15,064 nucleotides of DNA, from assembly GCA_003537575.1 (NCBI GenBank), contig DPRS01000037.1:15573-30636 (forward strand), read 5' to 3'. The notes under the pieces are model-generated. The model was not told where the DNA came from and searched no databases. It was given only the letters and a program-made list of their open reading frames with translations. This DNA comes from Oxalobacteraceae bacterium (GTDB lineage Bacteria > Pseudomonadota > Gammaproteobacteria > Burkholderiales > Burkholderiaceae_D). The translations under genes were made by a program, and so were the position numbers. Positions 8,637-15,064 of this stretch are shown here, in pieces. Position 1 is the stretch's first letter. Each line of letters opens with the position of its first letter.

Positions 8637-8665
8637 TTGCCGATTTTTTCCAAGACGCGTAAAAT
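8637..8665 (+). promoter_or_regulatory. Predicted sigma-70 promoter of metK
   Basis: TTGCCG (8637-8642) and TAAAAT (8660-8665) are separated by exactly 17 bases, matching 4 of 6 and 5 of 6 of the consensus. The start site would be near 8672 and would give a leader of about 170 nt. That leader would include the whole SAM-II-like element, as a riboswitch requires. The promoter lies just upstream of the divergent lpxL start codon. Confidence 0.55.
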
Positions 8666-8687
8666 AGCACGAATCGACAGGTAAATC

Positions 8688-8717
8688 AGTCTGAGCAAGC
8701 AATTGCCATGCTGTCAA
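8688..8717 (-). promoter_or_regulatory. Weak candidate promoter for the acyltransferase operon
   Basis: On the minus strand a perfect TTGACA (8717-8712) is followed 18 bases later by a poor -10 (CAGACT, 8693-8688). It is placed suitably for the operon starting at 8618 and would overlap the region transcribed as the metK leader. Support is limited to the -35. Confidence 0.25.
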
Positions 8718-8728
8718 AACTGGTCGGT

Positions 8729-8785
8729 ACCGCCGAGTTAATGACAACTTGCGAGGCGGTCTACAAATTTCGCTAAAGCGTCGCA
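8729..8785 (+). ncRNA. SAM-II-like riboswitch aptamer in the metK leader
   Basis: A 6-bp P1 stem pairs ACCGCC (8729-8734) with GGCGGT (8755-8760). Its loop begins GAGTTAA and ends CTTGCGA. After P1 comes ACAAATTTCGCTAAAG (8763-8778), with the GCTAAA core typical of SAM-II (metA/SAM_alpha, RF00521). Two loop-to-tail pairings make an H-type pseudoknot: GCGA (8751-8754) with TCGC (8770-8773), and TGAC (8742-8745) with GTCG (8780-8783). The order of elements (P1, GAxUU loop start, CUUGC loop end, AAA-rich linker, GCUAAA, tail pairing back into the loop) is what I know of SAM-II. The loop is GAGTT where I expect GATTT. The gene controlled is SAM synthetase, which fits. This was recognised by eye; no covariance model was run. 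Confidence 0.65.
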
Positions 8786-8841
8786 GGCTCAAATGATTTG
8801 GCCGCGACACCATGGTCAATAATTAAATAATGGAGCCTGCG

Positions 8842-8844
<3 letters not shown>
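8779..8844 (+). promoter_or_regulatory. Expression platform sequestering the metK Shine-Dalgarno and AUG
   Basis: Bases 8779-8790 are complementary to 8833-8844 over 12 consecutive pairs (one G-U). These cover most of the GGAG ribosome-binding site (8832-8835) and the whole ATG (8842-8844). The same left arm can instead form a local hairpin (8780-8808: 5+3+4 bp with single-base bulges), which would leave the start site free. The left arm also overlaps the aptamer tail (8780-8783). The layout therefore reads as mutually exclusive folds: pseudoknot plus sequestered start, versus local hairpin with an open start. The direction of switching is inferred. Confidence 0.6.
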
Positions 8845-10005
<1,161 letters not shown>

Positions 10006-10013
10006 AGTCCGGC

Positions 10014-10029
10014 GTTCGCCATGGCGAAC
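10014..10029. repeat. 16-bp perfect palindrome after metK
   Basis: GTTCGCCATGGCGAAC is a perfect 16-bp self-complementary sequence with no spacer. It abuts the stop-codon hairpin on one side and the 78-bp tandem repeats on the other. It could be the ancestral edge of the repeat array or a protein-binding site. No function can be assigned. Confidence 0.6.
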
Positions 10030-10030
10030 C

Positions 10031-10245
10031 CTGGGCTTTGGGGCGAAGTTCATATCCGCGCAGCGGATGTGAACGTAGACCACAAAGCATCCAAGCAGCG
10101 CGCAGCGGCTGGGCTTTGGGGCGAAGTTCATATCCGCGTAGCGGATGTGAACGTAGACCACAAAGCACCCAAGCAGCGCGCAGCGGCTGGGCTTTGGGGC
10201 GAAGTTCATATCCGCGCAGCGGCTGTGAACGCTGACCACAAAGCA
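10031..10245. repeat. Tandem array of three 78-bp hairpin-forming repeats
   Basis: Copies start at 10031, 10109 and 10187; the third is cut short near 10245. Each begins CTGGGCTTTGGGGCGAAG and contains a 12-bp stem (GTTCATATCCGC / GCGGATGTGAAC) with a 3-base loop, at 10048-10074, 10126-10152 and 10204-10230. Outer arms GCTTTG and CAAAGC extend the dyad. Copies 1 and 2 differ at two positions, one of them in the loop. Copy 3 has one substitution breaking a stem pair. The 78-bp period is a multiple of three, so frames stay open on both strands, but no start with a ribosome-binding site is seen. The array lies in the metK 3' UTR. Confidence 0.85.
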
Positions 10246-10312
10246 GGTCCAGCGTTCATTCGTGATCATGTTCCCGTGTTTTGCAGTGTCAGGAAAATGA
10301 AGCAGTTTGATC

Positions 10313-11272
10313 ATGGCGTCAGCAATGGCTGACGCCTTTTTGCATTTCGCCCGGCGTGGCTTGCTGACTGCAGTTTGGATTGCCGGTCTGGCAATGGTCG
10401 CCCCGGTTGTCGCGGCTCAGAAAAATGCGCCGCCGCAGTCGGCTACTTCCAAATCGCCAGTCCAGGTGGACTGGTGCCGGCGTTTTTCCGATCGCCTGGC
10501 GAGCCTGTCGCTCGACACTTGCCGGCAGGCTGGGTTGACGCCAAGCGGCACGCTCTCGGTTCAGGGTTTTCCGATTCTTCAGCGGCAGTTCGTGTCGGCG
10601 AAAAACGGCAAGGAACGCAAACAGCCGGTCCGCGTGCTTTTGCTGGGCGGCATACATGGCGACGAGCTGACCTCGCCTGCCATCGTCTTCAAATGGATGC
10701 AGTGGATGCATCTGGCACCGGCCCAGCATTTTCACTGGAGTGTGGCGCCGGTGGTGAATCCGGATGGATTTTTGACCGACAAGCCCAAACGCATGAATGC
10801 CAACGGTGTCGACCTGAATCGCAACTTTCCCACGCCCGACTGGCATCAGGAAGCGCCGAAATACTGGATCAAGCGGACCGGCCGCGATCCGCGCCGCTTT
10901 CCCGGCAAGCAGCCGCTGTCGGAGCCGGAAAGCCGCTGGGTCAATGAAGAAATTGCGCGCTTCAACCCGGATGTGGTGATCTCCGTGCATGCGCCTTTCG
11001 GCGTGCTCGATTTCGACGGTCCGGTACAGCCGCCGCACAAGTTCGGCCGCCTGGTTTTCACGCCGGTCGGCGTGTATCCGGGATCGCTGGGTAACTACAG
11101 CGGCTTGCACAAAAAGGTGCCGATCATCACCATCGAATTGCCGAACGCGCTGGCGATGCCGAGCGAAGCGGAATCCCGGAAGATCTGGGAAGACATGCTG
11201 TCCTGGATCCAGCGCAATGTGCCGCAAAAGCCGGCGGCGGCTTCGCCTATCCGGCAAGTCGCGGCGAAGTAA
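10313..11272 (+). CDS. Exported M14-family zinc carboxypeptidase / MpaA-like amidase
   Basis: An RR-containing n-region (ARRG) and hydrophobic stretch LLTAVWIAGLAMVAPVVAAQ form an apparent Sec signal peptide (cleavage near residue 33). The mature part has M14 zinc-peptidase motifs: GGIHGDE (H115, E118 as zinc ligands), NGVDLNRNFP (substrate-binding N/R), SVHAPF (third zinc ligand H226) and ITIELPNA (catalytic E275). The pattern resembles MpaA-type murein peptide amidases, suggesting hydrolysis of peptidoglycan peptides in the periplasm; the substrate is inferred. Start choices are TTG 10307, ATG 10313, ATG 10325 and TTG 10340. I take 10313, with a weak GAAG ten bases upstream. All but the last overlap the metK terminator hairpin. 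The end overlaps the ahcY promoter region. Confidence 0.82.
   Translation: MASAMADAFLHFARRGLLTAVWIAGLAMVAPVVAAQKNAPPQSATSKSPVQVDWCRRFSDRLASLSLDTCRQAGLTPSGTLSVQGFPILQRQFVSAKNGKERKQPVRVLLLGGIHGDELTSPAIVFKWMQWMHLAPAQHFHWSVAPVVNPDGFLTDKPKRMNANGVDLNRNFPTPDWHQEAPKYWIKRTGRDPRRFPGKQPLSEPESRWVNEEIARFNPDVVISVHAPFGVLDFDGPVQPPHKFGRLVFTPVGVYPGSLGNYSGLHKKVPIITIELPNALAMPSEAESRKIWEDMLSWIQRNVPQKPAAASPIRQVAAK
10315..10341 (+). terminator. Strong rho-independent terminator after metK
   Basis: A perfect 9-bp stem, GGCGTCAGC (10315-10323) with GCTGACGCC (10328-10336), has a 4-base loop and is followed directly by TTTTT (10337-10341). This is a textbook intrinsic terminator for transcription coming from metK through the repeats. 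It overlaps the possible start codons of the next gene. Confidence 0.85.
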
Positions 11273-11288
11273 TCCGCAAAAACTCGGT

Positions 11289-11294
11289 TATAAT
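11289..11294 (+). promoter_or_regulatory. ahcY promoter -10 box
   Basis: A perfect TATAAT lies seven bases before the first base of the SAH aptamer (11301), so the transcript would begin exactly at the riboswitch. The -35 position, around the stop codon of the upstream peptidase gene (11266-11271), is poor (GAAGTA). Confidence 0.6.
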
Positions 11295-11300
11295 GCCGGC

Positions 11301-11371
11301 TCCAAGGAGCGTTGCAGCATGGCGGCTCGCCATGTCAGGCTTGGACTCATCTTCACCCGCAACGGCGCTCA
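11301..11371 (+). ncRNA. SAH riboswitch upstream of ahcY
   Basis: S-adenosylhomocysteine riboswitches turn on ahcY-type genes when SAH accumulates. P1 pairs TCCAAG (11301-11306) with CTTGGA (11340-11345). P2 pairs CATGGC (11318-11323) with GCCATG (11329-11334). The pseudoknot pairs GAGCG (11307-11311) with CGCTC (11366-11370), and GTTGC (11311-11315) can pair with GCAAC (11359-11363). The segments GGAGCGTTGCAGC, CAGGCTTGG and ACGGCGCTCA match the known SAH consensus, for example the Ralstonia element. The gap to the ribosome-binding site is about 20 bases, consistent with control at translation or by accessibility of the leader. Only one clear copy is present. Confidence 0.93.
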
Positions 11372-11402
11372 CGTTACTTTTTTCTCATGAAAGGAGGGCG
11401 TG

Positions 11403-12827
11403 ATGAACGCCGCAGTCTTGAATTCCAAAGATTCAACCCAGGATTTTCTCGTCGCCGATCTCGGCCTGGCCGATTGGGGCCGCAAGGAAATCCGTATTGC
11501 CGAAACCGAAATGCCCGGCCTGATGGCCATCCGCGAGGAATTTGCCGCCGCGCAGCCGCTCAAGGGTGCACGCATCACCGGTTCGCTGCACATGACTATC
11601 CAGACCGCCGTGCTGATCCAGACCCTGGAAGCGCTCGGCGCCAAGGTGCGCTGGGCTTCCTGCAATATCTACTCGACCCAGGACCATGCCGCCGCCGCGA
11701 TTGCCGCCAACGGCACGCCGGTGTTCGCCTTCAAGGGCGAGAACCTCGACGAATACTGGGATTTCACGCACCGCATTTTCGAATGGACCGATGGCGGCTA
11801 TTCCAACATGATCCTCGACGACGGCGGCGATGCCACTCTGCTGCTGCACCTGGGCGCGCGCGCCGAGAAGGATCAGAGCGTGCTGGCCAACCCGGATTCG
11901 GAAGAAGCTGTGTGCCTGTTCAACTCGATCAAGAAAAAGCTGGCCGTCGATCCGGACTGGTACTCGACCCGCCTGGCGCAGATCAAGGGCGTGACCGAAG
12001 AAACCACTACCGGCGTGCATCGCCTGTACCAGATGCACAAGGAAGGCAAGCTGGCTTTCCCGGCGATTAACGTCAACGATTCCGTCACCAAGTCGAAGTT
12101 CGACAACCTGTACGGTTGCCGCGAATCGCTGGTTGACGGCATCAAGCGCGCCACCGACGTCATGGTGGCCGGCAAGGTCGCCGTGGTGGCCGGTTACGGC
12201 GACGTTGGCAAGGGTTCTGCGCAAGCGCTGCGTGCCTTGTCGGCGCAGGTGTGGGTCACCGAGATCGATCCGATCTGCGCGCTGCAGGCAGCCATGGAAG
12301 GCTATCGCGTGGTGACCATGGATTACGCCGCCGAGCATGGCGACATTTTCGTCACCTGCACCGGCAACTACCATGTGATCACGCATGCGCACATGAAGAA
12401 GATGAAGGACCAGGCCATCGTCTGCAACATCGGCCACTTCGACAATGAGATCGAAGTCGCCGCGCTCAAGCAGTACACCTGGGAAAACATCAAGCCGCAG
12501 GTGGACCATGTGATTTTCCCCGACGGCAAGCGCATCATCCTGCTGGCCGAAGGCCGCCTGGTCAACCTCGGTTGCGGCACGGGGCATCCATCCTACGTGA
12601 TGAGCTCGTCCTTCGCCAATCAGACGATTGCGCAGATCGAACTGTTCACGAATACCAAGGCGTATCCGGTGGGCGTGTACACCTTGCCCAAGCATCTGGA
12701 CGAGAAGGTCGCGCGCCTGCAGCTGAAAAAGCTCAATGCCCAGCTGACCGAGCTGACCGACGAGCAGGCCGCCTACATCGGCGTGCAGAAGACCGGCCCG
12801 TACAAGGCCGATCACTATCGTTATTGA
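11403..12827 (+). CDS. ahcY: S-adenosylhomocysteine hydrolase
   Basis: AhcY splits SAH into adenosine and homocysteine with bound NAD, relieving product inhibition of methyltransferases and feeding methionine resynthesis. The 474 residues show SLHMTIQTA (H63), the NAD-binding GYGDVGKG (264-271), NDSVTK (K230 region), GNYHVI and the conserved C-terminus GPYKADHYRY. A long insertion around 150-195 is typical of bacterial and plant-type enzymes. The start is the ATG at 11403, five bases after a strong AAGGAGG (11391-11397). A GTG directly before it (11400) is in frame but too close to the Shine-Dalgarno. Preceded by a SAH riboswitch, it leads the ahcY-membrane protein-metF cluster. Confidence 0.98.
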   Translation: MNAAVLNSKDSTQDFLVADLGLADWGRKEIRIAETEMPGLMAIREEFAAAQPLKGARITGSLHMTIQTAVLIQTLEALGAKVRWASCNIYSTQDHAAAAIAANGTPVFAFKGENLDEYWDFTHRIFEWTDGGYSNMILDDGGDATLLLHLGARAEKDQSVLANPDSEEAVCLFNSIKKKLAVDPDWYSTRLAQIKGVTEETTTGVHRLYQMHKEGKLAFPAINVNDSVTKSKFDNLYGCRESLVDGIKRATDVMVAGKVAVVAGYGDVGKGSAQALRALSAQVWVTEIDPICALQAAMEGYRVVTMDYAAEHGDIFVTCTGNYHVITHAHMKKMKDQAIVCNIGHFDNEIEVAALKQYTWENIKPQVDHVIFPDGKRIILLAEGRLVNLGCGTGHPSYVMSSSFANQTIAQIELFTNTKAYPVGVYTLPKHLDEKVARLQLKKLNAQLTELTDEQAAYIGVQKTGPYKADHYRY

Positions 12828-12836
12828 TTGATGTAT

Positions 12837-12878
12837 CGCGCCAGGCCCCTCTTCCGTGAAGGGAAGGGGCATGGCGCG
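12837..12878 (+). other. Long hairpin between ahcY and the downstream membrane-protein gene
   Basis: CGCGCCA (12837-12843) pairs with TGGCGCG (12872-12878). Inside it GCCC/GGGC and CTTCC/GGAAG also pair, giving about 16 bp in three blocks. No T-run follows on either strand, so it is unlikely to terminate transcription alone. It may attenuate or stabilise the ahcY-metF transcript. Confidence 0.5.
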
Positions 12879-12910
12879 CTCCGGCACAAGGAGCCCACCG
12901 GGAACCCACC

Positions 12911-13252
12911 ATGCGCCTGTTACTGACCTGGCTGATCAATGCCGCCGCCCTGTTCGTCCTGCCTTACCTGATCCAGTCGATCAAGATCAGGAGCTTCGGC
13001 GTCGCCTTGCTGGCGGCGCTGGTGCTTGGCCTGATCAATACCCTGATCAAGCCGGTGCTGGTGATCCTGACCTTGCCGGTGACGCTGCTGACCCTGGGCC
13101 TGTTCATCCTGGTGATCAACGGCTTGCTGTTCTGGTTCGCCGGGCGCCTGGTGCCAGGCTTCCAGGTAGGCGGCTTCTGGCCCGCGGTTGGCGGCGCGCT
13201 AGTCTACAGCCTGATTTCCTGGGCACTTTCTTCATTATTGTTAAGCAAATGA
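12911..13252 (+). CDS. Small membrane protein of the phage holin 4 / YvlD-like family
   Basis: This 113-residue, very hydrophobic protein has about four membrane segments (roughly 3-22, 29-52, 56-78 and 86-108). Features shared with the family are SIKIRSFGVALLAALVLGLI, the NTLIKPVLVILTLPVT turn and the LGLFILVINGLLFWF segment. Despite the family name these are usually chromosomal proteins of unknown function, not lysis holins. The ATG at 12911 has GGGA seven bases upstream. The TGA stop overlaps the metF ATG (ATGA), implying translational coupling. That position between ahcY and metF recurs in betaproteobacteria as far as I recall. Confidence 0.88.
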   Translation: MRLLLTWLINAAALFVLPYLIQSIKIRSFGVALLAALVLGLINTLIKPVLVILTLPVTLLTLGLFILVINGLLFWFAGRLVPGFQVGGFWPAVGGALVYSLISWALSSLLLSK

Positions 13253-14106
13253 CGAACCCCACATCCGTTCAACACAATTTCAGCATCGAGTTTTTCCCGC
13301 CCCGCACCCCGGAAGGCGTGGAAAAGCTGCGCGCCGTGCGGGCGCAGCTGGCGGCCTTGAAGCCTGCCTATTTCTCGGTGACTTTCGGCGCCGGCGGTTC
13401 GACCCAGTCGGGCACCCGCGATACCGTGCTGGACATCCGCAAGGAAGGCTATGAGGCCGCGCCGCACCTGTCGTGCATCGGCCGCTCGCGCGACGAATTG
13501 CGCACCATCCTGAAGGAGTACCAGGAACACGGCGTGCGCCGCCTGGTGGCCTTGCGCGGCGATCTGCCCAGCGGTTACGGCGCGGTCGGCCAGGATGCGG
13601 GCGAATTCCACTATGCCAGCGAGCTGATCGAATTCATCCGCGCCGAGACCGGCGACTGGTTCCATATCGAAACCGCCGCTTATCCGGAAATGCATCCGCA
13701 GGCGAAATCGCCGCAGGACGACCTGCAGAATTTTATCCGCAAGGTGCAGGCTGGCGCCAATTCCGCCATCACCCAGTATTTCTACAATGCCGATGCCTAC
13801 TTCCGTTTCGTCGACGACGTGCGCGCCGCCGGCGTGGACGTGCCGGTCGTTGCGGGCATCATGCCGATCACCAATTACACCCAGCTGACGCGCTTTTCCG
13901 ACATGTGCGGCGCCGAAATCCCGCGCTGGATCCGCCTGAAGCTGGCCAGCTACGGCGACGATACCGAATCGATCCGTGCCTTCGGCCTGGATGTGGTGAC
14001 GCGCATGTGCGAGCGCTTGCTGACAGGCGGCGCGCCTGGCTTGCATTTTTATACACTCAACCAGGCCGGCGCCACCACGGCGATCTGGCAACGACTGGCG
14101 CGCTAG
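13249..14106 (+). CDS. metF: 5,10-methylenetetrahydrofolate reductase
   Basis: MetF reduces methylene-THF to methyl-THF with FAD and NADH, supplying the methyl group for methionine synthesis. The 285 residues form the expected TIM-barrel protein (E. coli 296). Landmarks are SIEFFPPRT with the catalytic Glu (E14), VTFGAGGS (44-51), ALRGDLP with the conserved Asp (D105), FHIETAAYPEMHP and VVAGIMPITN. The start is the ATG at 13249, overlapping the stop of the preceding membrane-protein gene. The frame extends further upstream to about 12856, but that part lies under the holin-like gene in another frame and is not family sequence. Two terminator-like hairpins follow. Confidence 0.97.
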   Translation: MTNPTSVQHNFSIEFFPPRTPEGVEKLRAVRAQLAALKPAYFSVTFGAGGSTQSGTRDTVLDIRKEGYEAAPHLSCIGRSRDELRTILKEYQEHGVRRLVALRGDLPSGYGAVGQDAGEFHYASELIEFIRAETGDWFHIETAAYPEMHPQAKSPQDDLQNFIRKVQAGANSAITQYFYNADAYFRFVDDVRAAGVDVPVVAGIMPITNYTQLTRFSDMCGAEIPRWIRLKLASYGDDTESIRAFGLDVVTRMCERLLTGGAPGLHFYTLNQAGATTAIWQRLAR

Positions 14107-14118
14107 GTCAGATTCGGT

Positions 14119-14153
14119 CCGGCTGGCGCAATCGAGGCCGGTGTAGTTTTTTT
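14119..14153 (+). terminator. Possible metF terminator, first hairpin
   Basis: CCGGC (14119-14123) pairs with GCCGG (14137-14141) around a 13-base loop. A run of seven Ts (14147-14153) follows five bases after the stem. The stem is short and the loop large, so strength is uncertain, but the T-run is the longest in the metF 3' region. Confidence 0.4.
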
Positions 14154-14167
14154 GCTGCACCATGCAG

Positions 14168-14195
14168 CAACGGGGGAGAAACCGTTGTTTTCTTT
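14168..14195 (+). terminator. Possible metF terminator, second hairpin
   Basis: CAACGG (14168-14173) pairs with CCGTTG (14182-14187) around an 8-base loop and runs directly into TTTTCTTT (14188-14195), a rho-independent arrangement. An alternative hairpin, TTGCTGC (14152-14158) with GCAGCAA (14164-14170), overlaps it and would compete. The remaining spacer to 14381 shows no gene. It should hold the chemoreceptor promoter, but I found no convincing sigma-70 or sigma-28 site. Confidence 0.5.
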
Positions 14196-14381
14196 CCCTG
14201 TTCCTTTCTTCGCTCTTCTTCCTATACGCTCTAGCGCGCTCGGCTTGCATATTTTAAGAATTGCCCGGTTTCCATGCCGCAATACTTGGTTTATGATGAA
14301 GACGCAATCCGGCTCGACAGTCTTACCAGGCTCGGTTCAGCCGCAGTGCCCATTTGGGTGGAGACAAGGAACAAATAAAGC

Positions 14382-15064
14382 ATGAATCCCGCAAATCTCA
14401 GAATCGGCGCGCGCCTTGCCGTCAGTTTCGCCTTCCTTTCGCTCCTGGTCCTTATCCTGACCGCGCTGGCTGCTTACAATCTTGCTGAAGCCGGCAGTGC
14501 CGTTGTCGGCTATGCGATCGGCCTGGGGGCCTTGACCGTGGCGGCGTGCGTGGCTGCCGCCTGGTGGCTGCGGCGCAGCATCGCGCGACCGCTGGCAGAG
14601 GCAATCGCGGTCGCCAGGCGCATGGCGCAGGGCGATCTGAGCGAGCCCTTCGAGGCCCATGCCAGAGGCGAGTTGGGTGAGTTGCAACTGGCGCTGCAGG
14701 AAACCAGCGAGCGCATGTTCAAGATCGTCGCCCATGTGCGGTCCGGCACCACCGCGGTCGCCGCCACCTCCGGCCTGATCACCGCCGATAACACGGCGCT
14801 GTCTTCCCGCACCGAAGCCCAGGCCAGCTCGCTGGAGGAAACCGCTTCTTCCATGGAAGAGCTGACCTCGACGGTGCGGCAGAACGCCGACAATGCCCGC
14901 CAGGCCAACCAGCTGGTGGCGTCCGCCGCCGAATCTGCGGTCAAGGGCGGCAAAGTGGTGGGCAGCGTGGTGCAGACCATGGGCTCGATCAAGGACAGCT
15001 CGCGCAAGATTGTCGACATCATTTCAGTCATCGACGGCATTGCCTTCCAGACCAATATCCTGGC
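14382..15064 (+). CDS. Methyl-accepting chemotaxis protein lacking a periplasmic sensor domain, C-terminus cut by the window edge
   Basis: Chemoreceptors of this class signal to the CheA/CheW array. The 227 visible codons show TM1 (about 13-31) and TM2 (about 40-62), separated by fewer than ten residues. A HAMP domain follows (about 63-117; RSIARPLAEA, RRMAQGDLSEPF), then the start of the cytoplasmic signalling helix with methylation-type EE pairs (SLEETASSMEEL). The signalling-tip motif begins with GIAFQTNIL at the edge. Typical receptors have ~150 periplasmic residues between the membrane segments; here they are absent, so ligand sensing must be internal, membrane-based or through a partner. 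The ATG at 14382 has AAGGA about eleven bases upstream. Family certain, stimulus unknown. Confidence 0.93.
   Translation, partial: MNPANLRIGARLAVSFAFLSLLVLILTALAAYNLAEAGSAVVGYAIGLGALTVAACVAAAWWLRRSIARPLAEAIAVARRMAQGDLSEPFEAHARGELGELQLALQETSERMFKIVAHVRSGTTAVAATSGLITADNTALSSRTEAQASSLEETASSMEELTSTVRQNADNARQANQLVASAAESAVKGGKVVGSVVQTMGSIKDSSRKIVDIISVIDGIAFQTNIL

Noticed and set aside
8729..8785. SAM/SAH-type riboswitch (the class upstream of metK in Rhodobacterales)
   Set aside because: That class is a compact fold with the ribosome-binding site inside the aptamer; here the GCTAAA core and two loop-tail pairings fit SAM-II better.
8619..8819. Upstream extension of the lpxL reading frame (67 extra residues)
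   Set aside because: The added residues are charged and unlike LpxL N-termini, and the segment overlaps the metK leader element and promoter.
8830..8841. Earlier ATG for metK at 8830
   Set aside because: It overlaps the GGAG ribosome-binding site that serves the ATG at 8842, and MANEYLFTSE is the conserved MetK N-terminus.
10031..10245. CRISPR-like array
   Set aside because: The units are contiguous 78-bp tandem repeats without unique spacers, and no cas genes are present.
10021..10332. Open frames through the 78-bp repeats on both strands, giving repetitive peptides
   Set aside because: The period is divisible by three, so open frames appear on both strands automatically. There is no ribosome-binding site, and the region is the metK 3' UTR ending in a terminator.
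11433..12887. 484-codon open frame antisense to ahcY
   Set aside because: Antisense shadow of a highly conserved gene; His/Gln/Val-rich, no recognisable domain and no ribosome-binding site.
12856..13248. N-terminal extension of the metF frame
   Set aside because: It lies in a different frame under the holin-like gene, and the conserved MetF start follows the ATGA overlap at 13249.
12911..13252. Prophage remnant suggested by a holin-family protein
   Set aside because: No other phage genes are nearby. The protein sits translationally coupled to metF, and the family is mostly chromosomal.
14255..14295. Sigma-28 (FliA) promoter for the chemoreceptor (TAAG ... GCCGCAAT)
   Set aside because: The spacing is two bases too long and the -10 matches only about five of eight positions.

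Overview
The window looks like chromosomal DNA of a GC-rich betaproteobacterium, order Burkholderiales and probably family Oxalobacteraceae (Herbaspirillum/Collimonas/Janthinobacterium type). Three things point there: an HslV that begins MEQYHGTT, a DksA with a degenerate zinc finger, and the block metK / lipid A acyltransferases / dapF / DUF484 / xerC. The genus cannot be fixed from the sequence. Nearly everything is core genome. I see no phage, insertion sequence, CRISPR array, tRNA or rRNA.

Left half (1-8618), all on the minus strand. In transcription order it holds two tandem lipid A-type acyltransferases (ATGA overlap), dapF, a DUF484 protein, xerC, a COG0523/CobW GTPase with a His-rich loop, a dksA with a long Lys/Ala-rich N-terminal tail, a duplicated STAS-domain protein, and the first 55 codons of hslV. 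hslV has a good sigma-32-like heat-shock promoter. The STAS gene has a near-consensus sigma-70 promoter with a perfect palindrome just upstream. dapF has a TATAAT placed so that its mRNA could be leaderless.

Divergent region (8619-8841). The metK leader is about 170 nt long and structured. It contains a pseudoknot-type element that resembles the SAM-II (metA/SAM_alpha) aptamer. Its 3' edge is complementary over 12 bp to the metK Shine-Dalgarno and start codon. This is the most interesting object in the window.

Right half (8842-15064), plus strand. metK is followed by a 3' region with a stop-codon hairpin, a 16-bp palindrome, three tandem 78-bp repeats that each fold into a hairpin, and a strong intrinsic terminator. 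Next are an exported M14-type zinc carboxypeptidase whose start overlaps that terminator, a clear SAH riboswitch, ahcY, a small phage-holin-4-like membrane protein and metF (ATGA overlap). A partial methyl-accepting chemotaxis protein with almost no periplasmic sensor domain ends the window.

How the genes fit together: metK makes SAM, ahcY removes the SAH left by methylation, and metF supplies methyl-THF to regenerate methionine, so the plus strand is a SAM-cycle cluster. It appears to be controlled by two RNA sensors, one for SAM repressing synthesis and one for SAH inducing recycling. The minus strand is a conserved housekeeping block (envelope, lysine/peptidoglycan precursor, chromosome-dimer resolution, stringent-response cofactor, heat-shock protease).
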